Below are positions 39,728 to 52,400 of a stretch of 64,000 bases of DNA, piece after piece. A model generated the notes under the pieces. It was not told the origin of the DNA. It saw only the letters and a list, made by a program, of their open reading frames with translations, and searched no databases. Made by a program: the position numbers and the translations under genes. This DNA comes from Ochotona curzoniae (lineage: Eukaryota > Chordata > Mammalia > Lagomorpha > Ochotonidae), in assembly GCF_017591425.1 (NCBI RefSeq), contig NW_024467104.1, positions 3,533,001 through 3,597,000 on the forward strand, written 5' to 3'. The stretch's first letter is position 1. Every line of letters starts with the position of its first letter.

Positions 39728-40500
39728 AACATCGGAGGCCCTTGATGTCCTGCGAAGGAAGGACAAGTCAAATTTCTTGCAGCAGGAACCCACCTAGGTG
39801 GCTCCAACCTTGACTTCTAAACGGACAGTACATCTACAAAGGAAAGTGATGGCATCTGCATAGGTCTCAAGAGGAATGGAAGGGAAACTGTTGGTAGCTC
39901 ATTCCGTTGTTACCATGAAAAACCTTGCTGATGTCTCTGGGAAATAATCCAGAAACACTGGCGAGATGGCTTTGTTGAAATTGACCGCTGTCACTGGGGC
40001 TGCTTCTATTGCTGGCTGTTTCATTAATGGAACCTTCACTAAGCAGATCCAGGCAGCCTACCGGGAGCCACGTTTCCTAATGGTTACTGACCCCAGGCTG
40101 CCTACCAGCCTTGCACAGAGGTATCTTACATGAACTTGCCTATGATGGCTGTGTGATACAGATTCTACTCTGTGCTGTGTGGACATTCCATCCTAGGCAA
40201 CAGCAGGGGATCCACCCATTGGGTCTGATGCGGTAGATGCTGCCGGGATGTTCTGTGCATATGTGTGTGTGTGGCAACATCTCCCATGAACACTCAGGGG
40301 AGGTCCTGCGGGAGGATTTCAAGGTGAATGGATTGCCCCAGCTCCAGAGTTCACTCAGCCCGAGTTTGCAGAGTGGTCTGAAGGTGTGTAGGTGCCTCCT
40401 GTGCCTTTGCAGCAATTTCCCACTGAAGTCTGGAGGGCTCAGCCTGCCACTAAAGACTGGTCTGAAGCTTTCATAACTCAGGCCATCAAATGGGTTGATG
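39728..40500 (+). pseudogene. RPSA (ribosomal protein SA / laminin receptor) processed pseudogene
   Basis: Translated in shifting frames, it resembles RPSA without introns. The N-terminal part begins near GGALDVLQ and is followed by frame breaks. A central stretch resembles the [19 protein letters not shown] region (39970-40080), and the C-terminal part has [20 protein letters not shown] (about 40408-40470). Stops, frameshifts and an internal deletion around 40300-40320 (the Glu-rich segment is missing) show it is dead. The poly(A) tail is not seen: the 3' end runs straight into an L1-like repeat at about 40490. Confidence 0.85.
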
Positions 40501-40965
40501 GGGAGATTCCCAAAGAAACTTTGTCTGAAGTGATCCCAGGCCAGATTCTTGTGTGTGCTTGCCAGTACAAGATCTGGCACAGTCCGTCGCCCCTGTCAGC
40601 CTATGTATATTCTGGTGGTTGCAATTGCTGGGTCAGTTCGGCCTCCAGCCCCGTCTTCTACACAAACCAATGGGTGTTGCAGCTCATCCTGATCCTGCCC
40701 ACTGCATACTTGGCCACGCAAACCAGTGGAAGCTGCAGCCCAGTCGGGGCAACTCCCAATAACCCTCACCAGGTCTGTCCCTGCCCTTGTCCCTGTGCTT
40801 GCCAGTGTGTGTAGCAGACTGGTCCAGTCTGTCCCACATCCCATTCAGCTCTCATACATGTCAATGGGCATTGAAGCCTAGTTCAACCCAATCAGCCCTG
40901 CTATCCAGCCCACACACCTGCCGATGGGTGGCACCCTCTGTCTAGCCATGCCTGCCCCAGTATTG
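40490..40965 (-). mobile_element. Copy of the 59.3-kb retroposon (5' half, inverted)
   Basis: The reverse complement matches 59280-59730, with shared cttgtactggca and gatcacttcaga. It extends a little beyond the 5' end of the 59-kb copy but lacks the 3' half. Its truncated end abuts the RPSA pseudogene. Confidence 0.75.
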
Positions 40966-41499
40966 GACATTCTTGTAGCTGGTAACAGTGAATGGAATTT
41001 CATGCAGTTTTTGAATGGAGAAGACGTGTTTGCTAGCAATCTTCCTTCTTTTCCTGTTTGCATCTCTGCAGAAATTGTGTGTAATTGACTTCTCCCCTGA
41101 AGAAGGCTTAGGCTGTGCCAGTCATGACCAGTAGAGGTCCTCAAAGTGCTGGTTACTGCATCTGAACCAAATGCCTGCAAGGGTTTGAAGTGTTAGGCAA
41201 TGAAGAACACATACATTTGATTTTGATTGGAGGGGACTATTGCACTTTAATCCATTCCTTTCTGTCACAACCAGTACATTACAAAAGACCCCTGATTATA
41301 AGCAACGCATAAATCTCAGAGAATATAATTATCAAGGTTTTTTCCAAATTGAAGAGAGTTTTAGAGATGACTCTAAGCCAAATTCCTCATTTTTATGGGC
41401 AAAGAAGCCAATTTTGAATTAACTGGAGAATTGCTCTCTCAAGTTATTTAGCTTGCTTATGAACTAATACAGAATACTTGCCAAAAATACATTTTTGAA

Positions 41500-41855
41500 T
41501 ATTTTATTTATTGGAAAGGCAGAGAGAGAAAAAGGGAAAGAGCAAGGGTGGCAGGGAGAGGAAGGATAAGGAGAGAGAGAGAGAGACATTTCCATCTCCT
41601 GGCTCACTCTCCAGATGACTGCAGTAACCAGGGATGAGTCACACTGAAGCCAGGAGCCAAGAGCTCTTTCTGGGTTTTCTCACATGGATGGCTGGGATCC
41701 ATGTCCTCGGGCCACCTTCCACTGCCTGCCTTGGCACATTAGCAGGGAGCTGGACTGAAAGTGGAGCAGCTGGGACTTGAACTGGTGCGCCTGTGGGATG
41801 CCAGTGTCTCAGGTGGCAGCTTAGCCCTCTGCGACACAATACCAGCCCTACCCCA
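41500..41855 (-). mobile_element. CSINE, inverted
   Basis: Contains ttattggaaaggcagagaga, tccatctcctggctcactct and the reversed head gcgacacaataccagccc. Confidence 0.8.
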
Positions 41856-43154
41856 CTGCCTTGGAACCATACTTTTTTCCTCACACTGCATCTGTAGATT
41901 GTGTTTTCCAACTGAAAAGAATCTTTTATATACTCAATCCATAAATTCAAGGTCTGTTTTGTGTCAGGTGCTGTGCTACACACAGCCTCTCAGACGCCCT
42001 GGAATGGGTGCTAGCATGTTGTAGGGTCTGCTTCATTTACTTGGCTGTCCTTCCTAAACATGTCTTTGCATCTGTAAGTATTTAGTTTTACTGTACATTT
42101 TAGGGACTTTGAACTGTCCCATTACCCGCACGCACAAATTTGTCTCGTATTTCTCTGTGGTTAGACATACCAGCTCTTTTAACTTTTTCTGTGTGATAAA
42201 TATTGCATGTTAGGGAAGAGTATTTAATTAATCACTCCCAGTTTTCCTTCCATTGCAGTGACCACACTGGCCTTTTCTGAGACACAGTGACTCCCCTAAT
42301 GGATGCGTGGGAGAGGAGGACTTGGCCTGTGTAGCTCACAGCTCTTTCTCCTGAAAGCCAGACTTACCAGAGAGCAGGCACCTGCTGCAAGGTGCCAGGA
42401 TCAGAGGCCTGTGTAGTGCTGGGGCTCAAGGCTGGAAAGTGTATTGGGGCTATTCACCTAAGCTTTATTTTCTGAGTCATGGCTGATGTGCTGATCCTCC
42501 TGTATCTTTGAGTCCTCTCTTCTTTATATAAATTTTGTACCTGGGGATTTTGGAGTAAAAGGTGGATATATCTTAGGCCTTTTGGTTTGTATTTTTACAT
42601 ATTTTCTAGAAAGTTTATACCAGTGTTGACTCCTACCAATGGCGATTAGTTATGAAAACTTAAAAAACATTTGCTATAAACTGTTTAACGTTTTTTAATT
42701 GAAAAATTTTTCTTTGAAAGTTTTTTTCCCCAAAAGCTGTATCTTTCCTGTGTCATATATAAAACATATAAATTATAAATTGAATATAGATTATATTTAC
42801 ATGTTTGAGATATGTCAAATATATAAAATATGCTCTCAGCTTGATTTTAACCAATACAAGTATCTGATTCTGAACCATCTGGGAGTTTCGTGAGAAATTA
42901 TTCTGGTCATTTTATGTGCATATATATGCGTGGATATATGCATATATGTTTATATTAGCTGATTTAAGAAGGAATATTTAGCAAAAATCAGAAAGAAGAA
43001 CTTAAAAAAATTTATCATTTAGTTCATAAAAACAAGAAATGTATTGTTAAGTTATCCAAGAAAATCAATACTGATGTACCACCTAGGTTCTCTCCTTATC
43101 TCTCCTTCCAGGTTTAAGTAATGAAGGACAGTTTTGTGTTGAGAAGCTGAACAT

Positions 43155-43160
43155 TTTATT
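43155..43160 (-). promoter_or_regulatory. CBLIF: CBLIF poly(A) signal
   Basis: Minus-strand AATAAA about 225 bp past the stop codon; the predicted 3'UTR is about 240 bp. Confidence 0.65.
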
Positions 43161-43382
43161 TCCATAGGACACAGATTTTGAGACTCTGGGAAACTGAAGC
43201 ATTTTTTTTTTTTACAGTGTGTTTTTCTGTTTTTATCAGGAACATGGTAGCATCACAGACATTCAATTTCAATTGGTGCTTTCAAAGAGTGTGTGACAGT
43301 GCCACATTGGACGTTCAATTTGAAACGAAGTAAGAACGATTGCACCCAGCTTTGGACGGGCTCAGTCTAGTCTGCCTCCTGC

Positions 43383-43444
43383 CTAGTACTGTGTGAAGTT
43401 GGCAGTGATGTGCTCGTTGTTGAAGGGTACATAGTAAGCAACCC
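43383..43444 (-). CDS. CBLIF: CBLIF exon 9 with stop
   Basis: 62 bp. After a split glycine codon it reads [19 protein letters not shown] and TAG at 43383-43385. The acceptor is ctttccag. Confidence 0.96.
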
Positions 43445-46400
43445 CTGGAAAGAAGCAGAGTTTAGCAAGAGGTCACCAGGATGCAGGAATGACTCTTAGT
43501 GTCCCAAAGGATCAACCCATTAGCCTGAGATAAAATCATGATGGAGAGAACTGGACAGCCTGATTAGCATGGAGAAACTTGGGAGTGGGATTGATGGAGT
43601 TCATGATTCCAGTCTCCAACTTGCCATTTTGCAGAGCACCACGTTAATAACTTTTCCTCTCTCCCTCCCTTCCTTCCCTCCTTCTTTCCTTCCTTCCTTC
43701 CTTCCTTCCTTCCTTCCTTCCTTCCTTCCTTCCTTCCTTCCTTCCTTCCTTCCTCCTTCGCTCCCTCCCTCCCTCCCTTCCTCCTTCCCTTCCTTCTTTT
43801 TCTTCTTCTCTTTTTTTAAAGGACAGGAATACACACTCACACAGAATAGGAGAAAGAGAGGGAGGGAGAGGGAGAAAGAGAGAGAGATTCCGCTTGCTGT
43901 TTTACTCCCCAAATGGCCACAATGGCTAGAACTGGACTAGGCCAAAGCCAGGAGCCAGGAGTTTCTTCCAGGTCTCCCACATGGGCATTCCAAATGGAGT
44001 TGCTTTCTTCTGGGGTCAGCCTGGCCCAGGCCTGATAGTTTAAGCCTTTTGGGTAGTGAATTAGCAGGTAGAAGATGTGTCTGTGTGTGTGTCCCTCTCT
44101 GTCACCCTGGCTTTCAAATAAATAAGATAAATCTTAAAAAAATAATATTCAAAGGAGAACCTCAAGCTCATTTGTCTCTCATATTCATTTTTGACAGTTT
44201 TGTATGAAGTAAGGAAGAGTAATGGGCTGACAATACTTATCTTTTGGGACAGGATAATAGCTAGATGATGATAATACTTGTCAAGTTTCAGCGGTCCAGG
44301 TGACTGAAAGAATGACAATTCCAGGCTCAAATCTCTTTGGGTCTCAGAGGCTTCCTTTTTTTATACTGTTTCTCTTGGAATGGCCTGGTAACTAGCAGGC
44401 ATGCGAACAGGCTTGATTTAGTTCTCAGGGGGAATTTCCCAGGTGGAAGAAGAATTAATAACAACGATGATAAGCATTATTTGTAATCTCATGATAACCC
44501 GAGAAGCGATTATTGCTGCTACCACTTCATTGGTGCCGAAACTATGACTCTGTTACTTGCTTAGCAAAGCCATGCACATAAGAGAAGGGACCTCTAATCA
44601 AGGCTATGTGATTCCAGCTTTTACTCTTGGCTTTGCTGCACGCCCTACATTCTGAGTTTGTCAGCCAGAGTTTGTTAGACCATCACGTGGGTAGACACTA
44701 AGGAAAGCATCACTGCCGTTATAACGTTGGGGAATGAAGCCTCTTTACTTTGGCTTTGAAGACAAGTAAAATCACCTGAGCTAGGAGGATGTCTATACAG
44801 AAACATGCATGCACAGACCTTCCTTTGTTGGGAGATAGAAAAAAAAAGTCTATGACCGAAAAAGCACAAAAAATGCATTTGGAATGCAGCACACTCATCC
44901 TAGAGTCAGGAACCTTGAGGTCCACAGCTGACTCACATGCTGGAGGCATGCCTTGTGGAAGTATGGGTAATGTCTCAAAGACTTACTTTTATTCTAAGAA
45001 GACAGTTGCTCATGATGCCTTTTCACTGTCTTGTAAATTAAAACATGTTATCTCAAAAACCTAAACACAGAAGTAAAGAAGGAAGGAGAGTAGAAGGTGG
45101 AGAGGAAGCTGGGAGAGAGCAGGGGAGAGAAGGCTGAAGTGAGGGAGGAAGGGAATATCGTTATGTTCTTACAATTGCATCTACAAACCATATTGACCGT
45201 TAAAAACTAAATATCTAAATAAAAGTCTTTTACTAAAAGGCAGTAATAAGTGTAGGACTGTCTATCACCTCCTTCTGGAATGTATTTATACATACAAAAA
45301 GAACATTTATAGATGTGTAACTATAGAATCATTGTATATACACTTACGGTCTCACACTTTGCTGATTAAATGAAAAAAAAAACACCTTAAATAAAATGAT
45401 TAAGGAATGTAGCCTTAAAATGATTGATGAAGTTCCCATGTCCCCATTTCTTTTCTTTGCTCACCTTCATTCAAAGGTGTATTGCCACTAAAGAACTCCC
45501 AATAAGTCTTGTGATTGGTATTTTCTGCAATATTGTTGATGGAAGAGACCATGGGGCCCCAAGATGTCATTGTGGTTTGAAATCTAAGAAAAAACAAACC
45601 AGATGATAACACCTCATTGGAGATCAGGCCATAGGAAGATAAGAAGGTACAAAGACAATCCTAAATGCATGAAGACCAGCTAAAATCACATTCAAAAGAG
45701 AAAATGCAAATGTTAACATGAAATTATTTCACTTGGAATGAAAAAAAAAACTGAATGGGTGTTAAAAAAATTAAATGCAAATGACCCAGAACCAGTGCTG
45801 TGGCATTGCAAGTTAAGCCTCTACCTATGGCATCAGCATCCCATGTGGGCACGAGTTTGTGTCTCGGCTGTTCCACTTCCAATTGAGCTCCCTGCTTATT
45901 GACTGGGAAAGAATCAGAGGGTGGCTCCAGGTCTTGGGCCCTTGCACCCATGTCAGATGCCAGCAGAAGCTCCTGGCTCCCAGCTTCAGATTGGCTCAGC
46001 TCTGGCCTTTGTTGAAATCTGGAGAGTGAACCAGACATGGAGGATCTTTTTCTGTGTCTTTCCTTAGCTCTGTAACTCTGCCTTTCAAGAAAAATAATCT
46101 TAAAAAATATAAATAGGTAAATGAATCAATGAATGATGGAATGAGCACCTACCAGTGAATGTTTGAAAATGTAATGATATTTTTCCGTAAGTTTTAGTAA
46201 CATGGGAAAATAATTAAGTAAAAATGTTAAGTTAAAATACAGGATACAATTTTACATGAAATGTCTGTCCCATGTAGATGATGGATCAGGCTATTTTGTA
46301 AAATACGCAGAGGAAACATCCACAGAAACACGAAAGATGAACAGTAGCTACTTTTTTTTGTATGGATGTAATATTTCGTTTCTTCCTTATGATTTCCCCT

Positions 46401-49400
46401 CAAAACTACTACTATGTTGGTTCATTATACTTAGAAAAAGAAAGATCAGGTAAGCTTAGAGCTAAGCTCAATGAAGGAAAGTGTGTTCAGGGGATTTGTA
46501 AGTTAAAATTCCCTGTGTGACTTTTATCCTTTTATCCTACAGAAGTGAGTGAAGTTGGAGAATTGTGCAGTGGGCTGCAGACAGCCCTGTCACTAGACCC
46601 CGGTGTAGTTTCACTCAGTTGTGGATTCCTTGGTTTTTGTCCACACTCCTCACAATTTGAAGACTCCTTGTCTGCATCCATATCAAGAGAAAAAATTTTT
46701 TTTTTGCTCTAAAATAACTGATCTCTCAGTTCCATTTCCCATGAGCCTCTTGAGGTGTGCTTGTTACTGTCAAAGGGGATTAAGTAGTTCTGTCTTAGGG
46801 TTTGTTGGGTACACATACCTGCCACCTACTCACACCCAGTCATTACCTTTATCGAATGATCGTCCAACATTTTCTTCCTGTCCTGGCTTCTTTTCCCAGG
46901 ACTTCCTCTGTATCTAAAACGCTTTCAGATCTCTACTTTGAACACCCACAATCAAGCAAGTCTGAAAAATCAAGTGTCTTTCTGAGAGACATTTTTCTTT
47001 CTTGACACTTAGGTCAATCATTTTGAAGCTTCTTTTGACCTCTACGTTTCATCAGTGACAGAGCCCTGGAGAGTCTTGCCTGGGTGAGTTCCTTTAGGTT
47101 TGATGAATGAAATCTTGCTTCGTTCTTACGGTCATGCCCCCATTTTCCACCTTGTCTCCTACTCTTGTAATCCATGGGTCATTTACAACATGAGTTTTTC
47201 TCACTTAAAGTTGTATGATGCTTCTTTAAAATATGAAGGCTATCCTCCTTAACCTTGCATTTAAGGCTATTTACGATATCGCTCATCCTATCAGTTAAGA
47301 CATAACTCAGTTCAGATCTTGTTCTCCCCTATAGCCAAGCTGGCTGACTCAGCCCCGCCCCCACCCCCCCAGTTCTTTGCTTATTCCTATCACAGACATT
47401 TTGTTCTAGCCATGTTTCTCTCTAGAAGAATCCTTCCTTTCTCATGTTTTCATTAGTACAAATTATTAGTCCTATTTGCTACAAACCCACAGAGCCTTCT
47501 TTGTGTATTCTAACCCACAGTGGGTTCTCTCTCGTCTGCATTCTGTTTTTAAGTTTCCATGATACATTGACTTAACTTTTCATGAGGTCACAACTTAATT
47601 GCTAAATTGCAAACTCCTCATGGAAGCATTAGATTTAAAAATCCAGAAATTGTCAGAAGGAAAGAGTAATAAAATAATGAACTAAAAAGGAGAGAGAAAG
47701 ATAAGGGAGGAGGGGAGAGAGAGAAAGAGAGAGAGAGAAAGAGAGAGAAAGACAGAAAGAGAGAGAGACACTATCAGAATTTGGGTTATTCCTGGGGAGA
47801 GTGGTGAATGCCACTTGAAACACTCACTTGAACACGGGATTTTTGCGCTGTGCTTCTTCTAGAACCACGAGCAGCACAGATCCATTTTTCACACTGACAT
47901 CAATAGTTATGTTGAAGAGCAGCTCCACACCCCTCAGCTGGTTGTTTATGGTGTAGATGACAGTGATGTTGGTTGGTGAGGTCGAAGGCGTGCTTGGTTG
48001 GCTGGGTAGGGTTGGTTGTACGTCAGCTCCTGTGAAGAGCAATGAAGCCAAATTTATTAAAGATGATGGGGTTTGTGTTAAAATCTTTGCCACGGACAAG
48101 TTATTCAAGAAGATATTTCAATAAAAGGAGTACTTTTCACACAATTCAACAAAGGACTTGGATAAATTGTGTAGAATACTGACAAGGACTCCATGGCCAG
48201 TGTGTAAAACTTAGAAAATCCTCTGGGGCGCATTTGTCTTAGGAATCAGATGAATGTAATAGTGTTTGGTATGGGATCTGTTTGCTTGACTTTGGTCTCT
48301 GTAAAGACATGGGGACTCCTGTTGTCTTAAAAAATACATGCAACACTGTGTCAGAACTACAGCTCCTCAATGAAAAACATGGAGCTGTGGACAGCATGCC
48401 CAGATGCACGTGGAGGATATGGCAGCCCACTGGCTCCTGCAAAGGACATCTGGTATCATACCAGAGGAAGAAGGGCAGAAAGAATTGATCAACTAGCTCA
48501 ACCAAGTGTTGGCAGAAAATATCTAGGCAAATGGAGACACCAAGGTGGACTATGTCAGCCCATGAACCTTGGAAAGATTTCCTCATCCTTGGATTGGTAT
48601 GATCAACAGCATTTCATAACCGTCAAGACCATTTAAGCAGAACCCTCAGAACATGCTCCACATAGGGTACCCTGGGAGGACACTGGGTGGCTTTTCCCCA
48701 TCCCTGAGTACTGTGGCAGTTGAGAGGCTGGGTATGGCTTCTCCCCTTATATTTCCCTCTTCCCCCAGACACAGGAAGAACAAGAAAATTCGGAAACAGT
48801 GGTCTTACCCACTTTCCCCTAATCCTGGATCCTTCCCTCCCTGATCAACTATGTAAACATGATCAAAAATAAAAATAAAAAAACTAAAAAAAGAAGAACA
48901 TACAATGCATTATATTAGCATTTGATTAGAAAGAACTGGAAGTATACATATGAAACAGGTTAATTCTGGGGTGATACATTTCTATGAAGACTTTTAGTCT
49001 CTAAATCCACAGTTCTGAAATGTTTGGATTTGAAATATCTGCATTAAATTTACTTGTAATTGGATAAAGATCTTTCAAATTAAAAGGTGGTTTTGCAGGT
49101 TTTACCCCATTTCTTCAGGATGCTGTTAACATCAAGCTTTCTTCTGCTCCCCTCAGTGTTCCAGAGGAAATCAAGAATTTGTCATTGCATTGTATGTGGA
49201 TTCTATTTCTTTTTGATACGTACTGTATAATTCCCAATATTGCAGTTCTTTATCTACATACATGACAGGATAAAAATGCTTGGTGGTGAATTTTCAAATG
49301 AATCAATGAAACTGTTTGCTGGGATTACGATCTTTCCCCTCCTGCAAAATGCTTTGTACATGTAGGTGCTCAGTGAATTCTTCCTGAATGAAACCAAATG

Positions 49401-52400
49401 GACCTGAACTCTGGATAGAAGATGTATGACTGTGCTCCAGCACACACTCTTAGGAACTGGAAATCAGATGTGACTTTATCAACAGGATACTAACAGACAT
49501 ATTATTCCTGGTATTAGTTGCTGCATATCACATAAGAATTAAAAATTATGTTAGAAGAGTTCTTACCAGGGTTACAAGTCACAAGGGGCACGTCTAGGTA
49601 TGTCTTGCCTCTCAGAGTAGGGAGGATCTGTGCAATGGACATAGGGTTGTAGAATTTCCCTTGCTTAATATCGTTAAGTATCGTGTCCATAGTCTTCTCG
49701 CAGTTCCACTCCTTGTTGGGTTGCACAGGTGTTACAGAAAGAGCCTGGGTTAGGGATGTGGGGTGGGGATGGGGAGATAAAGAGGAATTAGGTATAACAG
49801 GAGTCGTTTCTGTAAGGGATAGAATAGATCACTCATCTTTGTGATTACCTAAATAAAAAAACCAAAGCTACACAAGGTTTAGAACTACTTTTGTCATGAT
49901 GTCCCTACCAATTAGCACGATGTATGTCACATGGTAGTCACAGAATGAGTATTTGTGCAATAATCAGACTTGGGAACCCTATTAACAGGATTTAGGGAAC
50001 ACTATTCAGTCTCATATTTATGAACAGTTCTTGGAACCAGATGATGGTAAAAGCTAGAAAAGAGCTCCAATGGATTAATATGTAAAAGTTCCAGATGGAG
50101 ATTCTTTCTAGCCATGCCTGGCAACATAAATGCCATAGCCCTGCTTAATTTTGCACTGTGGCTTGCATATCCTTTGGTGGATCTTTCCCACACTTCCAAT
50201 ATTTCTGATCATTTTAGGATTATCAGTCAGAGGCCCAAGCCCTGGCCACAGGGGCGAGCTCATGGTCTGAGATGGGCTAATTACCGTGCCCCACCCCCTT
50301 GGAGATGATTGGTGGATACATGCGCTAATCAGTCTTCCTCTGCCGCACAGGTAGCATGAGGGACAGTTTCTTTTTCCTTCTGGGTTATTCAGCTGTGCCT
50401 ACTGAAGTAAACATTGAACTGCTATGAACCATGCCCATGGTCCTCAAACACTTGGAAGAGCCATACAGCAGGAGAGAAGGCGGGAACCCAGGAATGAGAA
50501 AGATGAACCTTGTTTGCAGCTATTCCTCAAATTCCTTCATCCAGTCCTGGATTTCCAAGTATATGTGAAATAATAAAGCTCCATTTTATTCTTAGCAAAC
50601 ATGATGTGCGTTTCTAGTATTTGCAAAATAAAGATTAATAAAACTAGGAATTCACTTAATTTTGCTGGGTTTTTTATTTCACGACTAAAGCAGAAATTAT
50701 TTCCAATTTATCTCTGGAGTGAGGGTCATTTAAGGTTCCAGTGGACTAAAATGCAAAAGCATTTTGTAATGTGCTATGAGAAGCTATCCTTGTCATCCGC
50801 TTTATTTTAGATTTGTAGCGATGGCAACCAGAATGTGTTCTGCAGTTGGGAGTGCTGATGATCGATGCACTTGACCCTTAGGGAGGTAATGGGAGAAGAG
50901 GGTGTGGAGGCAGCCAATGGCTCTCCTGTTATAAGCAGTAATGAGCATGTGGGGTTGGACAGTCAGGACGGGTATGTCCATCCTGATAACTTAGTAACTA
51001 TGCACTATGGCTCTTGCCAAAGTCCTCTTAAGTGGCCTTCTGATTTTAGGAGGAATCAGGTAGATAACTGCCACATTTACCTCCCAAATGTCAGTAAGTG
51101 AGATGTGTTCTGGTGAGATAAAACATCCCCAGTGCTAACACTCTAAAAGGAGTAATGCATTAAGCTGTCAGAAGCCACTAGTAACTCTACAGTAAGAAGT
51201 GTATCAGATCTGTTTTTTCAGGTAGGTTTCTATCTGAGAATACTGACGGATGAAAAGAGTGATGGTTTTCAGTGATGGAGGGAATGCCTTAGGAGTGCTG
51301 TTAGCATAGGACATGATCTCCCGAACCACAGGAAAGGCACTGACATCCTGGAAGAGGGTGAACTACGGCTGCAATGAGGGTTAGCAGTGCTACCGTCCTG
51401 CTGAGAGGAAACACCACTGAAAATGGAGCTGTGATTTTTTTTTCAGAGTGCATTTCATTTAGCCTAGCTGCAACCTTGTGATTGTGGGGGAAATGAAATC
51501 TAGGCAAATTCAATATTTGTTTGAGATGGTGGCAGATCTGAGATTCAAATCCAAGCTGTTGCAGCTCCAGAGTCCTTGCCTTTTCAATAGGCCAAGGACA
51601 TTTTCCATTGGAAAAAGTTAAGTATTGGAGACTTGGTGACACCCTTTTCCAATCTGCCTGGCAATCTAACTATGGATATCTGGGCTATAGGATCTGGATC
51701 TGGATGAGGTCCTCCCTTTGATAGGAAAGGCTTGGCTTCCCAAGTACAGCTTATCAGAGTACACCCAGCAGGTGATAAAAATCCCAAACAGAATTCACAA
51801 GCCAGATTTGCAAAAGTAAAACGCTCCTCTGGTACTAAGTTGCAGCAAGGTTATTTTAAGTGAGGTACACACATAAAATGCCACTTAAAATCCACTTAAG
51901 ATTTTAAGATGGTATGACATCTTACAATCCGTATGTAAAATCATCTTAAAATCCTTACAGACTTTGTTTTTCTTTGACAAAGCTTTTTTTTTTTTTTAAA
52001 TGAATCACTTTCTCAACCTGGGTGGGAGTCAGATGTGAAAGAGGGATAGGGACAGGGAGAGGTGAAGAGAGAGAAAGAGGAGAGGGAGGGAGTGGGATGG
52101 AGAGGGAGAGAGGGAGAGAGGAAGAGGGAGAGAGAGAGAGGGAGAGAGAGAGAAAGGGAGAGAGGGAGGGAGAGGGAGAGGGAGGGAGAGAGAGGGAGAG
52201 AGAGGGAGAGAGGGAGAGGGAGGGACAGGGAGGGACAGGGAGAGGGAGAGAGAGAGGGAGAGGGAGAGACAGAGAGGAGAAACAGGGAGGGAGGGAGAAA
52301 TGGACACAGAAACTGTTGTGCTTATCTGATGCTTCACTCCCCAGATTCCTAAAAAGGCCAGGGTTCACAGCCAAGGACCAAGAACTCAACCCAGGTCTCC

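Larger units (their letters stand above)
37700..43135. other. Intergenic MRPL16-CBLIF
   Basis: No gene is seen. It is filled with a MIR, four CSINEs, an L1 ORF2 relic, the RPSA pseudogene and an inverted retroposon. 42000-43130 is AT rich with no recognised feature. Confidence 0.8.

Noticed and set aside
40392..40814. 140-codon frame with RPSA-like C-terminal text
   Set aside because: It fuses the dead RPSA copy to a retroposon; upstream frame breaks and a deletion exclude a functional gene.
43569..43940. 123-codon frame rich in FPSFLPS units
   Set aside because: Translation of the CTTC microsatellite and a SINE fragment.
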